A DNA stretch of 64,000 nucleotides from Treponema sp. (GCA_017548565.1 JAFYZU010000034.1:1-64000); one strand, 5' to 3'; counted from the first letter of the stretch, positions 36,197 through 45,523 are shown. A program made the numbers and translations. The notes: generated from the sequence alone by a model not told the origin.

Positions 36197-37276
36197 TTAA
36201 TTTTTTAAAGTATCTTTTTGTGGAATATCTGCAAGAAATGTTATCTTACCGGTTACCGCATTAAACTGTGCTCCATTCTCATCTGTTTCAATTATATTTT
36301 CTATATTTTCACCGTCATAAATTAATCCGCCGAGAAAAACAGGAGAATCGTGATTATATTTTAAATAGGCTGTCTGAACTGCGAACCTGTATCCCTCTTC
36401 ATTTTCTGACTTCAGAAGGACAGGCTTTGTATAACGACAAATTCCGCTTGAAAAATCCTCAAGATTGCCGGTAAAACAGATGTCACAAAAATCAAGATAG
36501 CAGTAAAAATCGTCATGAGGAACATTATATTCAGAACTCTTATAGCCTGTTTTTATTTCTCCATTACTTGAATAAAATTCAATTTTCCCGTCCTCGTTTT
36601 TCCTGAAGCCATATTTATTATATAAATTTACCTTACATACACCTTTTTTTTCAATTTCAATTTTTTCTGTTTCTGAATAATTCTGATACCACGGTTCAAA
36701 ATCTGAATTAAAACCGACAACTGCATTTGAAATATTAAAATAATAATCCTTTGAAGAATCCTGTGCACTTATTTCAAAATTTCCGCATATTCCCTTTTCA
36801 CAGAAAAACAGTTTGTCTGAAGAAAAAACAAAGGAATCCTTCGTAAACCGGTAACCGCTTCCTTCAAGTTCTCCACCACCCGCATAACCCTGGGCAGTAA
36901 GCTTAAGATTTACAAACGCAATAAATTCATTTTTTGCAGAAGAACCGGCATTACCCGAAGAAAGCCTCATTTTTCTGAGCGAAACAATTCCTTCAGGAAA
37001 AATAATATATTCACCGTCAAAAAGAATTTTAGATACACAGATTGTATAAGAGCCGAATTTCATGATTACAGGTCCCTTTTTTACCGCATAATCAAAGCCG
37101 TTATCGTTAACGAAAAAATCCGTAAACACAAGAGGCTGCTTCTGCCAGAAAACTGGAACTGTTACCCTGTCACGCTCAAAAGAAACCTCTGCTCCATAAA
37201 CCGACGGATTTACAGCTTTTGCATAAAGAGAGATAAAACATATACTTAAAAACAGACTGCTTATTAATTTCTTCAT
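36197..37276 (-). CDS. Secreted protein of unknown function
   Basis: The start is set at 37276, where the signal peptide begins (MKKLISSLFLSICFISLYA). The frame is open back to a TTG at 37312, but that codon lies inside the predicted -35. The 359-residue product has a beta-rich mature part with repeated short strands (VSLRKMRLSSGNAG, GELEGSGYRFTKDSFVFSSDKLFF, GLIYDGENIENIIETDENGA), somewhat like filamentous or AsmA-like beta-solenoid proteins. I recognise no family. There is no Shine-Dalgarno, and the -10 lies 6 nt before the ATG. It is divergent from the xylanase gene. Confidence 0.7.
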   Translation of the reverse strand: MKKLISSLFLSICFISLYAKAVNPSVYGAEVSFERDRVTVPVFWQKQPLVFTDFFVNDNGFDYAVKKGPVIMKFGSYTICVSKILFDGEYIIFPEGIVSLRKMRLSSGNAGSSAKNEFIAFVNLKLTAQGYAGGGELEGSGYRFTKDSFVFSSDKLFFCEKGICGNFEISAQDSSKDYYFNISNAVVGFNSDFEPWYQNYSETEKIEIEKKGVCKVNLYNKYGFRKNEDGKIEFYSSNGEIKTGYKSSEYNVPHDDFYCYLDFCDICFTGNLEDFSSGICRYTKPVLLKSENEEGYRFAVQTAYLKYNHDSPVFLGGLIYDGENIENIIETDENGAQFNAVTGKITFLADIPQKDTLKN

Positions 37277-37282
37277 ACAGTA

Positions 37283-37312
37283 ATTATACACCATTTTTTT
37301 AAAATCGGGCAA
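37283..37312 (-). promoter_or_regulatory. Promoter of the 36197 gene
   Basis: On the minus strand TTGCCC (37312-37307), 18 nt, TATAAT (37288-37283). The -10 ends 6 nt before the ATG at 37276 and no ribosome binding site is present, which predicts a leaderless message. Confidence 0.55.
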
Positions 37313-37366
37313 TTCTTCTATATCTCAAACATGAGAAATAAATATAATTAAATCAGAGGTATTGAA

Positions 37367-39025
37367 ATGAAAAAAATAATTAATATTATATGCTTGATTA
37401 CGGCATTGCTTGCATTGACTGTTTCATGTGACAAAAAAGGAAAACAGGATGCTGTATTCGTTGAAGATGAAGCAATAAAATATAACCAGAAATTCGACGG
37501 TGCAGATAATGTAATCGTAATTGACGGAAAAAAACTCAAAAACAATTATCTTGCAAAAATCCCGCTTGATTCACTCGAAGGACGTGATATTCTTGTACAA
37601 ATGTCCTGTGAAATGATGATTGAAGATCCGACAGGAACAGAAAGCATGGTTTCCTGGAAAATCAATGAACCAAATGAAAATTTCCCAACCCTTTTTGAAG
37701 ATAAGGTCACTCCGGGAAAATGGGTTTATTTCAAGTCTGAAACATCAACAATGCTCGGTCCTAAAAGAAGCATTACGCTCAACGCAATGGGTTCACAAAA
37801 ACAGAATCTTAAAATCTATCTGAAAAATTTTAAATACAATGTCATTTATGATGAATCTGATGAAACTGCAGTAAAAGTTGACTGGAAGGATGCTCCGTCT
37901 TTATGGCAGGCTTACAAGGATTATTTTGACTATTTCGGTCTTGCAGTCGGCTATAAGGGAGAACTCAATACATCAGAAATTCAGAGCGGCTTAAAGCATC
38001 AGGTAAACTGTTATACGATGGGCAATGAATTCAAACCTGACTTTATCTTTAACTGGCAGAAGGTTACCCAGACCGTTGATTTTACTGCGGAAAATGGACA
38101 ATCATATAAGGTGCCGGCAACAATCGATTTTGGAAGCGCCAAAGAGTGCCTTAAAATAGCAAAGGATAACGGATTCATTATGAGGGGTCACGTGCTTGTA
38201 TGGCATAATCAGACTCCGGACTGGTTCTTCAGGGTAAATTACAGTCAGAATAAGAACGATGCCTTTGTCGATAAGCAGACGATGAATGCACGCCTTGAAT
38301 GGTACATAAAAACTGTAATGAAATTTGTAGATGAATTTGAAAAAACAGAAAACAACGGAAATCACATCATCAAATACTGGGATGTCGTAAATGAAGCAGT
38401 ATCGGATAACGCAACTGCCGAAAAATGGGTACGCGAAAACAGTAACTGGTATGAAATTTACGGAAACGAAGAATTCATTATCAATGCTTTCAGATACGCT
38501 AATAAATATGCACCAAAAGATGTTCTTTTAACTTACAATGATTACAATGAATATGTTCCAGCAAAAAGAGATGCAATCTGCACGCTCGTTCAGGAGATTA
38601 AAGCAACCAAGGATGCACGCATTGATGTAGTAGGAATGCAGGCTCACGTAAAAATAGACTGGCCGTCAATCGCCAATGCAAACGACAGCTTTGAAGCCGC
38701 AGTTCAGAAATATGCATCGCTTGGAGTAGATGTTCAGGTAACAGAACTTGATATTGCAAACGGAAAACAGCGTTATAACTCACAGAAACTTCGTGAAGTT
38801 TATAAAAAATACTTCGAAATGTTCATTAGAAATAGAAAAACTGATGCAAAAAATGGTATTATAGGAGTAACTATTTGGGGCACCACAGATGACAGAACCT
38901 GGTTGAATGCGCTCGGCGAATACAGCGGAAGCAGACAATATCCGCTTTTATTCAATGCTGACTACAGCGTAAAGCCTGCCTTCTACGGAGTTCTTGAAGC
39001 TGCACAGGATGCAAAAGGAAATTAA
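37367..39025 (+). CDS. GH10 endo-1,4-beta-xylanase lipoprotein
   Basis: The 552-residue protein has a lipoprotein signal peptide (lipobox ending at Cys21), a carbohydrate-binding-like beta domain (about 40-165) and a GH10 barrel (about 180-545). The acid/base is Glu343 in WDVVNEA and the nucleophile is Glu460 in VQVTELDIA; HVLVWHNQTP (275-284) is also typical. It should cleave xylan at the cell surface or in the periplasm. It is followed after 2 nt by a membrane protein with a hydrolase-like domain. GAGGT lies 6-7 nt before the ATG. The enzyme suggests a gut or rumen habitat. Confidence 0.95.
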   Translation: MKKIINIICLITALLALTVSCDKKGKQDAVFVEDEAIKYNQKFDGADNVIVIDGKKLKNNYLAKIPLDSLEGRDILVQMSCEMMIEDPTGTESMVSWKINEPNENFPTLFEDKVTPGKWVYFKSETSTMLGPKRSITLNAMGSQKQNLKIYLKNFKYNVIYDESDETAVKVDWKDAPSLWQAYKDYFDYFGLAVGYKGELNTSEIQSGLKHQVNCYTMGNEFKPDFIFNWQKVTQTVDFTAENGQSYKVPATIDFGSAKECLKIAKDNGFIMRGHVLVWHNQTPDWFFRVNYSQNKNDAFVDKQTMNARLEWYIKTVMKFVDEFEKTENNGNHIIKYWDVVNEAVSDNATAEKWVRENSNWYEIYGNEEFIINAFRYANKYAPKDVLLTYNDYNEYVPAKRDAICTLVQEIKATKDARIDVVGMQAHVKIDWPSIANANDSFEAAVQKYASLGVDVQVTELDIANGKQRYNSQKLREVYKKYFEMFIRNRKTDAKNGIIGVTIWGTTDDRTWLNALGEYSGSRQYPLLFNADYSVKPAFYGVLEAAQDAKGN

Positions 39026-39027
39026 AT

Positions 39028-40068
39028 ATGTTTTTAGGCCAGTTACTGACACTGCTGATTTTATTGTTTATTAATTCAAGGGTTCTTTATTTACATCATG
39101 TAAAGAGGGATTCAATCGTAATGCTTGCACCGTTCGCATTAATTCTTTCAATTCTTCTTGTGCTTGCATGGGGAATAAACTATTTTAATCTGCTGATTAT
39201 CGTACTGACCTTTCTGACAGTAATAATAAACATAAGGGCAATGCTCCGTTATTCCGAAAAACTCTTTCTGGATATTTACAGTCTTCTGATGAAAATCGGC
39301 TCAATAACTTTAGCGGCAGTAACTATTGTCCTTATTCTTTTTTCTGTCATCATCCATCCTGTAAACCTTAGCAATAAAAAACTCAATCTTACAGTTACCA
39401 CAGAAAAACTTGAAGGAAATTTCAGGACAGGCTTTTCAAAACAGCGTGCCTTTTCAAAAGCAAACATCATCCTTACGGAAATCTCACCAAAGGATGAAAA
39501 GCTTTCTAATCACGTCATTCTTTTTGTTCCGGATATTCGCGGCGATTCTTCTGCCTATATGCCGTTTTTAAAGCTTCTTGCATCAAATGATTTTACGGTT
39601 CTCACTGCCGATTTTTATACAAATGACTGCAGCTGGTTTACAGGAATTAAAAACACAAAATTCTGCCGTAACTTTTTTATTCAGGATGAATACTTTAACT
39701 TTAACGACGATTATAAAAAGAAACAGAATGATTTCATTTATAACTACTACATGGAAACAGAGCATCTTGTAAAAACAGCACGTGAACGGTATGGTACAGA
39801 CTGCAACTTCTTCCTTATCGGAGATTCACTTTCCGGAAAAGCTGTAAAACAGTTTGCAGAAAAAAACAATACGGATATATCCGGTTCATTTAATCTTGAA
39901 GCGGTATCTGATTATAAGTCGGCAGGCTTCGGTATGGTAGAACAGACAGATTACATTACTGCAAGAAGACTCAACCTTAAACGAGACAAAAACTGCACTA
40001 CACCGAATCTTCTTGTAACTCAGACTCTTCCGGAAATCTACAATTCATTCTTAGGCGGTACAAAATGA
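39028..40068 (+). CDS. Membrane protein with alpha/beta-hydrolase-like domain
   Basis: The 346-residue protein has four hydrophobic helices in its first 110 residues, then an exported or cytosolic domain resembling an alpha/beta hydrolase. It has a nucleophile-elbow-like GDSLSG (about 262-267) after FFLI, and a strand-loop VILFVPDIRGDSS (about 163-175). A conserved His late in the sequence is not obvious, so activity is uncertain. It sits 2 nt after the xylanase gene and overlaps the Nif3-like gene by 4 nt (ATGA). A role in handling xylan side chains is only a context guess. Confidence 0.65.
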   Translation: MFLGQLLTLLILLFINSRVLYLHHVKRDSIVMLAPFALILSILLVLAWGINYFNLLIIVLTFLTVIINIRAMLRYSEKLFLDIYSLLMKIGSITLAAVTIVLILFSVIIHPVNLSNKKLNLTVTTEKLEGNFRTGFSKQRAFSKANIILTEISPKDEKLSNHVILFVPDIRGDSSAYMPFLKLLASNDFTVLTADFYTNDCSWFTGIKNTKFCRNFFIQDEYFNFNDDYKKKQNDFIYNYYMETEHLVKTARERYGTDCNFFLIGDSLSGKAVKQFAEKNNTDISGSFNLEAVSDYKSAGFGMVEQTDYITARRLNLKRDKNCTTPNLLVTQTLPEIYNSFLGGTK

Positions 40069-40832
40069 CCTTACTTGAACTGGATGAATATTTCAATTCG
40101 TTTCTTCAGAAAGAAAACTACAGCGATGATATTTCTCTAAATGGAATTCAAATCCAGAATTCTATGCCCGATAAAAAAGAAATAAAAAAAATTGCATTTG
40201 CAGTTGATGCATGCGAAGCAACCGCTTTAAAAGCTGCAGAACAGAAGGCAGATGTGCTTTTCGTTCATCACGGACTTTTCTGGGGAAGATGTGAAACAAT
40301 CACCGGTCAATTCTACAGAAGAATAAATGCCTTTTTAAAAAATGATCTCGCGCTTATTGCATATCACATTCCACTTGATGCAAACAACCCGTACGGAAAC
40401 AATTACGGAATGGCACAAAGAATAAACCTTACTAACCTCGAACCGTTCGGACAATGGCATGGAATGAATATTGGAGTTAAAGGTACGCTTAATGAACCAT
40501 TAACGACCGATGAAATTGCACAAAAGATTCTTCGTCCCGGGAAAAAAGCAAATCATATTATAAAAGCAGGAAAAGAAAAAAACAAAACGGTCGGAATAAT
40601 TTCGGGTGGTGCAAGTGAAGAAATAAAATTCGCTGTTGAACAGAATCTGGACTGTTACATAACCGGTGAATTCCTGCACGAGGATTTTCAGACTGCAAAG
40701 GAAATGAACATCAATGTTATTTCCGGCGGTCATTACGAAACCGAAACTGTCGGAGTTAATCTTTTGATGAATAAAATCCAGACAGAGCTTGGAATCCAGG
40801 CATTTTTTATTGAAGAACCATCGGGTCTTTAA
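40065..40832 (+). CDS. Nif3-like dinuclear metal centre protein
   Basis: The 255-residue protein matches the Nif3/DUF34 family: DISLNGIQIQNS (about 23), VDACEATALKAAEQKADVLFVHHGLFW (50-76, with His-His metal ligands), AYHIPLDANNPYGNN (about 104), and GGHYETETVGV near the end (His and Glu ligands). The family forms hexamers with a dinuclear metal site, and its physiological function is not settled. The start overlaps the previous stop (ATGA). It converges on the TrmJ-like gene with a 1-nt gap. Confidence 0.93.
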   Translation: MTLLELDEYFNSFLQKENYSDDISLNGIQIQNSMPDKKEIKKIAFAVDACEATALKAAEQKADVLFVHHGLFWGRCETITGQFYRRINAFLKNDLALIAYHIPLDANNPYGNNYGMAQRINLTNLEPFGQWHGMNIGVKGTLNEPLTTDEIAQKILRPGKKANHIIKAGKEKNKTVGIISGGASEEIKFAVEQNLDCYITGEFLHEDFQTAKEMNINVISGGHYETETVGVNLLMNKIQTELGIQAFFIEEPSGL

Positions 40833-40833
40833 A

Positions 40834-41574
40834 CTATCCGTTGTTTTTTCCGGCAAGACCTGCAATTTTTGTAAACGTTACCTCAAGATATTTTGCTTCT
40901 CCTTCGGTAAGCGATGCTCTTGAAATAAAGCTTCTCCAGAAATTTTCCATATCTTCACGTCCGGGCATTTTGAAAAATCCGACTTTCTGCATACTGTCCG
41001 TAACTGTTTTTACACAGGAATCTATTCTGTTTAAGGTAAGCGGAGTATAACTGACAACGCTTTTATTCATCTCCTTTAAGCTTTCCCGGAATAATTGATA
41101 GCAGATAATCTGGACTGCATGAGAAAGATTCAGTGAACCGAATTCCTTTGATGAAGGAATTGTAACTCCAAGTGTACACTGATCAAGCTGTGAATCTGTA
41201 AGACCGGTACGTTCATTACCGAAAACAACTGCAACCTTCGCATCGCTTTTATCACCGGTAATCGAGGCTGCCTTCCTGGAAAATTCTTCGGGCAAAAGCA
41301 ACTTTCCGCGTTTTTTTCCCATTCTTCGTGTAGTTCCCGCACATATCGAACAGTCTGCAGTTGCACTAAGGATTGAATCATAAAAAACGGCATTCTTAAA
41401 AATATACGAAGCATGAATTGCAAGGGTATTTATCTGTTCCAGATTATAATCTTCTCTTTTACCGACAATCCTCAGTGTTTTAATGTCATTATTTGCCATT
41501 GCCCTGCACGCAGAACCGATATTCCTGCTTTCATCCGGATGATCTAAAACTATTACAATGTTACTAAGCTTCAT
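40834..41574 (-). CDS. trmJ: SPOUT RNA methyltransferase, TrmJ/TrmH group 1
   Basis: The start is set at 41574 (MKLSNIVIVLDHPDESRNIG, family-typical), with GAGAAAG upstream. A longer frame to 41625 would overlap the DUF456 gene. The 246-residue product has the SpoU motifs: NIGSACRAM (motif 1), VAVVFGNERTGL (motif 2, about 125) and FGSLNLSHAVQIICYQLF (motif 3, about 160), plus the TrmJ-like C-terminal helices. TrmJ 2'-O-methylates position 32 of tRNAs; that specificity is inferred from the subfamily. Confidence 0.9.
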   Translation of the reverse strand: MKLSNIVIVLDHPDESRNIGSACRAMANNDIKTLRIVGKREDYNLEQINTLAIHASYIFKNAVFYDSILSATADCSICAGTTRRMGKKRGKLLLPEEFSRKAASITGDKSDAKVAVVFGNERTGLTDSQLDQCTLGVTIPSSKEFGSLNLSHAVQIICYQLFRESLKEMNKSVVSYTPLTLNRIDSCVKTVTDSMQKVGFFKMPGREDMENFWRSFISRASLTEGEAKYLEVTFTKIAGLAGKNNG

Positions 41575-41584
41575 ATACTTTCTC

Positions 41585-42073
41585 TTATTTAAAAAATGAT
41601 ACGATATAAATAATGATAAAAACAATTACCGTAAACAGCTTGATTCCTGTTCCGCATAAAAATCCCAGAAAAGCACCCCATGCAGATTTTAAAGAAAGCT
41701 TTAAATCACCGCTTGAATGAATACATTCTCCGATAAATGCTCCGATGAAAGGACAGAATAAAACACCGAACGGCGGAAGGAAAAGCCCCGCTATGATTCC
41801 GATAGTACATCCGATCGAAGCACCTTTACTTCCTCCGCTTTTTTTCGTCATTTTTGCGGGCATTATCATATCAAAAACTGCTACTGCTACTGTAACAACT
41901 GCAGTAATTATCAGACATACAAGAGGAATATTGTTGTATTGTGAAAAAAATGCGAGCAGCAGTCCGCACCAGGCAATCGGTGGTCCCGGAAGCATCGGGA
42001 CAAAAGAACCTATAACTCCGATTAACAGAAGAATTGCGGCAACTACCGAAAAAACAATTGATAAAAACGACAT
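41585..42073 (-). CDS. DUF456 membrane protein
   Basis: The 162-residue membrane protein has the DUF456 pattern: GSFVPMLPGPPIAWCGLLL (23-41), then a Gly-rich region (SKGASIGCTIGIIAGLFLPP, GAFIGECIHS) and about five hydrophobic segments. Its function is unknown. It overlaps the stop of the MATE gene by 1 nt and lies 10 nt before the TrmJ-like gene, so the three are probably one operon. Confidence 0.9.
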   Translation of the reverse strand: MSFLSIVFSVVAAILLLIGVIGSFVPMLPGPPIAWCGLLLAFFSQYNNIPLVCLIITAVVTVAVAVFDMIMPAKMTKKSGGSKGASIGCTIGIIAGLFLPPFGVLFCPFIGAFIGECIHSSGDLKLSLKSAWGAFLGFLCGTGIKLFTVIVFIIIYIVSFFK

Positions 42074-43428
42074 TACTGAAGATCTCCCTGTAATTTAGAT
42101 ATGAATATTTTATAGCATATTATGTTTATGATATAAGTTAAAACCCAGCTGATAGGATACGAAAGAAAAATAACGGTCGGTGTATGAAAACGAGGGATTA
42201 AAAAAACCGTAAAAAGCCATATAATCCTGAAAATGCATGCTCCGAGTAACGATGAAATTACCGGCATAAGTGAATGCCCCGTACCACGGATAGAATTTGC
42301 CATACAGTCCATCATTCCACATAAACAATAGGTAGATAAAATTACACGCATACGAAGCATTCCTGCATCAATTACCACAGGATTTTTAGAAAAAATACCA
42401 AGAAGCTGCCTTCCGAAAATCAGAAAGCCCCATCCAAGCAATGAACCTATAACAATGATTGCACCCTGCGCAACAAAGACAACCTTTTTTATCCTGTCAA
42501 TTTTTTTTGCACCGAAATTCTGAGAACAGAACGTCAGCGCACCTTGAGAAAATCCGTTCATCGCTGTATAAACTATGCTTTCAAGATTAATAGCGGCCGA
42601 ATTTCCTGCAATTATAATTGCTCCGAATGAATTTACCGACGACTGAATGATTACATTTGAAAAAGAAAACATGATTCCCTGAAACCCCGCCGGAAGACCA
42701 ATCTTCAGGATTTTTACAAAAATATGAGGATTGATTTTTAACCGTTTTAATTTTAGCTGAAAATCATCTTTTTCTGTAAACAGGATTGTAAGCACTAGAG
42801 CGGCACTAATACACTGCGAAATGACAGTTGCAAAAGCGACTCCCGCAACTCCAAGCTTAAAGCAGATTACAAAAACAAGATTCAGGACAAAGTTTACACA
42901 GCCTGCAAGAATAAGTATAAAAAGAGGACGGAAAGTATCCCCTTTTGCACGAAGAAGAGCGCTTCCAAAGTTATAAATCATTGTGGCAGTAATACCGCCG
43001 AAATAAATTTTCAGATAGAGTGCCGCGAGATTAAGAACATTTTCCGGAGCACGCATAAACGTAAGTATTGATTTTGCCCCAAGAACACCGATGACAGTTA
43101 AAACTATTCCGCTTAAAAAAGAAACTACGATTGCAGTATGAACAGTATCCTGAACATGAGTCTGTTTCCTTGCACCAAAATAATGAGCGGCAACAACGTT
43201 TGTTCCTACAGAAAGTCCCATAAAAAGATTTACCAGAAGATTTATAAGGGAACCGGTTGAACCAACTGCCGCTAAAGATTCATCGCCGGCAAAACGTCCT
43301 ACAACTGCAACATCTGCTACATTAAAAAAAAGCTGAAGTACGCTTGAAAAAATCAGAGGAATTGAAAATTGAAGAAGCTTCCCTAAAATGGAACCTTCAG
43401 TCATATCTATACGATTTGTTCCGTGCAT
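42073..43428 (-). CDS. MATE family efflux transporter
   Basis: The 451-residue protein has about 12 hydrophobic helices in two halves and MATE-type sequence from the start (MTEGSILGKLLQFSIPLIFS, then NVADVAVVGRFAG and LSVGTNVVAAHYFGA). It is a Na+- or H+-driven exporter of drugs or metabolites, with unknown substrate. Its start overlaps the stop of the 74-residue gene by 1 nt and its stop overlaps DUF456 by 1 nt. Confidence 0.94.
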   Translation of the reverse strand: MHGTNRIDMTEGSILGKLLQFSIPLIFSSVLQLFFNVADVAVVGRFAGDESLAAVGSTGSLINLLVNLFMGLSVGTNVVAAHYFGARKQTHVQDTVHTAIVVSFLSGIVLTVIGVLGAKSILTFMRAPENVLNLAALYLKIYFGGITATMIYNFGSALLRAKGDTFRPLFILILAGCVNFVLNLVFVICFKLGVAGVAFATVISQCISAALVLTILFTEKDDFQLKLKRLKINPHIFVKILKIGLPAGFQGIMFSFSNVIIQSSVNSFGAIIIAGNSAAINLESIVYTAMNGFSQGALTFCSQNFGAKKIDRIKKVVFVAQGAIIVIGSLLGWGFLIFGRQLLGIFSKNPVVIDAGMLRMRVILSTYCLCGMMDCMANSIRGTGHSLMPVISSLLGACIFRIIWLFTVFLIPRFHTPTVIFLSYPISWVLTYIINIICYKIFISKLQGDLQ

Positions 43429-43652
43429 TAGAAAATATCCAGCATATCTTTAAAAAAATGATTATCTATTTTTGCTTTATTCAAAAACTCACCGATTGAA
43501 GAATATTTCTGACCTTCAAAAAGAGGACCAAAAACAATCATCGTTTTACCATCATCCGTTTTATCATAAGTAAGATTATAAATTTTTCCTTTATAAACAA
43601 ACTCATGCTCGGTTTTTGTTTCGATTAAAAATATAAAATCATCCTTTGTCAT
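43428..43652 (-). CDS. Small hypothetical protein
   Basis: The 74-residue cytosolic protein has the sequence pattern F.(F/Y)KGKIYNLTYDKTDDGK...FGPLFEGQKYSSIGEFLNKAKI, a small alpha/beta domain with no name I know. It leads the MATE-DUF456-TrmJ unit and its stop overlaps the MATE start by 1 nt. Confidence 0.65.
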   Translation of the reverse strand: MTKDDFIFLIETKTEHEFVYKGKIYNLTYDKTDDGKTMIVFGPLFEGQKYSSIGEFLNKAKIDNHFFKDMLDIF

Positions 43653-43683
43653 AATTCAACTTTATAATAAAGCATTTCAACAT

Positions 43684-43729
43684 AAAAAAAAAGACTGTCC
43701 GAAATGAAGTAATTCAAAACAGACAGTCT
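43684..43729 (-). terminator. Intrinsic terminator after the NSS transporter gene
   Basis: On the minus strand AGACTGTC and GACAGTCT form an 8-bp stem around a 22-nt loop and run directly into nine T. The stem begins 55 nt after the transporter stop. The loop is longer than usual but the U-tract is strong. Confidence 0.7.
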
Positions 43730-43783
43730 GATAAGATTCCAGGATCAATTCCGGGAATTATTGATTTGTTTTACAGGCAACCC

Positions 43784-45190
43784 TTATTTTGCACCGAAGA
43801 TGTCGAAATATCCGGCAACGAATACTACCAGGATGATAAGTGGAGCAATGTAGCGCAGGTAGAACTGAACAACCTTGTTCTTAGGGAACTTAATTCCTTC
43901 ACCTGCATCTGCTTCTTCAATAAATCCGTTCCATCCCCAGCCGTTTTTAAGAGTACAGAAGAGGATGAAGAGCATAGAACCGATAGGAAGAAGATTCTGG
44001 CTTACGATAAAGTCTTCAAGAGCGTCGATAGAACCGATGTGTGAACCAAAGTGTACTCCAGACCAAACGTTCATACCAAGAGCGGCAGGAGTTGCAAGAA
44101 TCAGCATAGCAACAAAGTTGATGAGAACTGACTTGCGGCGTGTCCAGCCGAACTTATCCATTGGGAAGGCAACAATGTTCTCGAATACAGCAATTACTGT
44201 AGAAAGAGCAGCAAATGACATAAAGAGGAAGAAGAATGCACCAACGATGCGTCCTGCGACAGGTCCCATTGAGTTGAATACGTTAGGAAGAGACATGAAT
44301 GCAAGACCAGCACCGGAAGAAGCTTCTACATTGAATGCAGCACATGCAGGGAAGATAATAAGACCGGCACAGATTGCTACGAAAGTATCAAGACCGATAA
44401 CACGAAGTGCTTCTCCTGTCAAAGAGTGGTCTTTACCGATATATGAACCGAAGATTTCCATGGAACCGATCCCAAGAGACAAAGTAAAGAAAGCCTGACC
44501 CATAGCGGCATAAATTGTGTCCCAAAGGCCATGTTCACCACTTACAAGTGCCTTAAAATCAGGTTTAAGATAGAATTTATAACCTGCACCAGATCCTGGA
44601 ATGAAAGCAACGTAAATTGCAAGACCAATCATGATTACGAAAAGTGCAGACATCATGATTTTTGTAATGCGTTCGACACCTTTCTGAAGTCCAAGGAAGC
44701 AGGCACCAAATCCGATGATGATTACAACAACCATCCAGATTAAAAGACCGGAAGGATTTCCGATAGTTTCGCCAACAAATACATTTACAATGTCGTCACC
44801 GCCCATTCCAACAAACTTTCCGCCAATCATCTGGAAGAAATATTTCAAGAACCAGCCTGAAACAACAGTGTAGAACATCATCAAAAGATAGTTACCGATA
44901 ATTGCAAAATTACCATACCAGTGCCATTTTGTTCCTTTAGGTTCAAGTGCCTGGAAAGCGCCACCCATACCTTTTTTGGAAGCACGACCCACTGCAAATT
45001 CACAAACCATTACAGGTAATCCAAGAATTACAAGGAATACGAGATAAATAAGAACAAATGCGGCACCGCCGTATTTTCCAGTAATGTAAGGAAATCGCCA
45101 TACATTTCCTAATCCGATTGCACAACCGGCTGATAAAAGCAGAAAGCCAAGCCGGCTGCCGAGGGTTTCTCTTTGTTTCTGTTCACCCAT
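43784..45190 (-). CDS. Sodium-dependent transporter, NSS (LeuT) family
   Basis: The 468-residue membrane protein has the NSS signature near the N-terminus (GCAIGLGNVWRFPYITGKYGG, residues 18-38, split helix 1 with the Na+ site) and about 11-12 helices in the LeuT fold. It imports amino acids or related solutes with Na+; the substrate is unknown. GAGGT lies about 10 nt before the ATG. It has its own promoter (45228-45256) and terminator (43684-43729), and lies just downstream of the GG-leader array without being part of it. Confidence 0.95.
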   Translation of the reverse strand: MGEQKQRETLGSRLGFLLLSAGCAIGLGNVWRFPYITGKYGGAAFVLIYLVFLVILGLPVMVCEFAVGRASKKGMGGAFQALEPKGTKWHWYGNFAIIGNYLLMMFYTVVSGWFLKYFFQMIGGKFVGMGGDDIVNVFVGETIGNPSGLLIWMVVVIIIGFGACFLGLQKGVERITKIMMSALFVIMIGLAIYVAFIPGSGAGYKFYLKPDFKALVSGEHGLWDTIYAAMGQAFFTLSLGIGSMEIFGSYIGKDHSLTGEALRVIGLDTFVAICAGLIIFPACAAFNVEASSGAGLAFMSLPNVFNSMGPVAGRIVGAFFFLFMSFAALSTVIAVFENIVAFPMDKFGWTRRKSVLINFVAMLILATPAALGMNVWSGVHFGSHIGSIDALEDFIVSQNLLPIGSMLFILFCTLKNGWGWNGFIEEADAGEGIKFPKNKVVQFYLRYIAPLIILVVFVAGYFDIFGAK

Positions 45191-45227
45191 TTTTTCATGT
45201 ACCTCTTTTATAAAATAGTATTGTTTT

Positions 45228-45256
45228 ATTATATGGCATACTATTTATAAACGCAA
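45228..45256 (-). promoter_or_regulatory. Promoter of the NSS transporter gene with flanking inverted repeat
   Basis: On the minus strand TTGCGT (45256-45251), 17 nt, TATAAT (45233-45228). The inverted repeat ATAGTAT (45215-45221) / ATACTAT (45238-45244) brackets the -10 and could be an operator. This separates the transporter from the array upstream. Confidence 0.55.
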
Positions 45257-45298
45257 CAGTATTATTAATAGAAACAAAAATGGCGGATTCTGCAGTAT

Positions 45299-45523
45299 TT
45301 ACACAACCCTCAATTTCTCCATTAACATCCAGGTTTTATCTGCATCTCCGGCATCTTCATGAGCAGCTTTATATGCCTGTTCTTCCCAGCCTCCGCCGTT
45401 TATAATACATGCTTCTTCATCGGTAAGCTCTCGCCCATATTTTGAAAAATCAAAATTGTCATACATTGCTCTATGCAGGGCATTGAGTTTTTCATATCTT
45501 TTTTGTTTCAACGTTTTAAACAT
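45299..45523 (-). CDS. Orphan GG-leader cassette (type A leader, truncated)
   Basis: The 74-residue product is a type A leader (residues 1-44, ending ACIINGG) plus only 30 residues. The first 22 of these are the linker shared by the array (GWEEQAYKAA...KTWM), and the last 8 (LMEKLRVV) are unrelated. Similarity to the full-length copies stops right after the TGGATG codons. It looks like a leftover or reservoir cassette that lost its catalytic domain. GGAAGGAG precedes the ATG. An extra A between the GTG and the ATG puts the GTG out of frame, confirming that ATG is the start in this leader family. It is the last gene of the array. Confidence 0.8.
   Translation of the reverse strand: MFKTLKQKRYEKLNALHRAMYDNFDFSKYGRELTDEEACIINGGGWEEQAYKAAHEDAGDADKTWMLMEKLRVV

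Noticed and set aside
45299-45523. A mature 30-residue bacteriocin after the GG site
   Set aside because: The first 22 residues equal the linker of the full-length effectors, so truncation is the simpler explanation.
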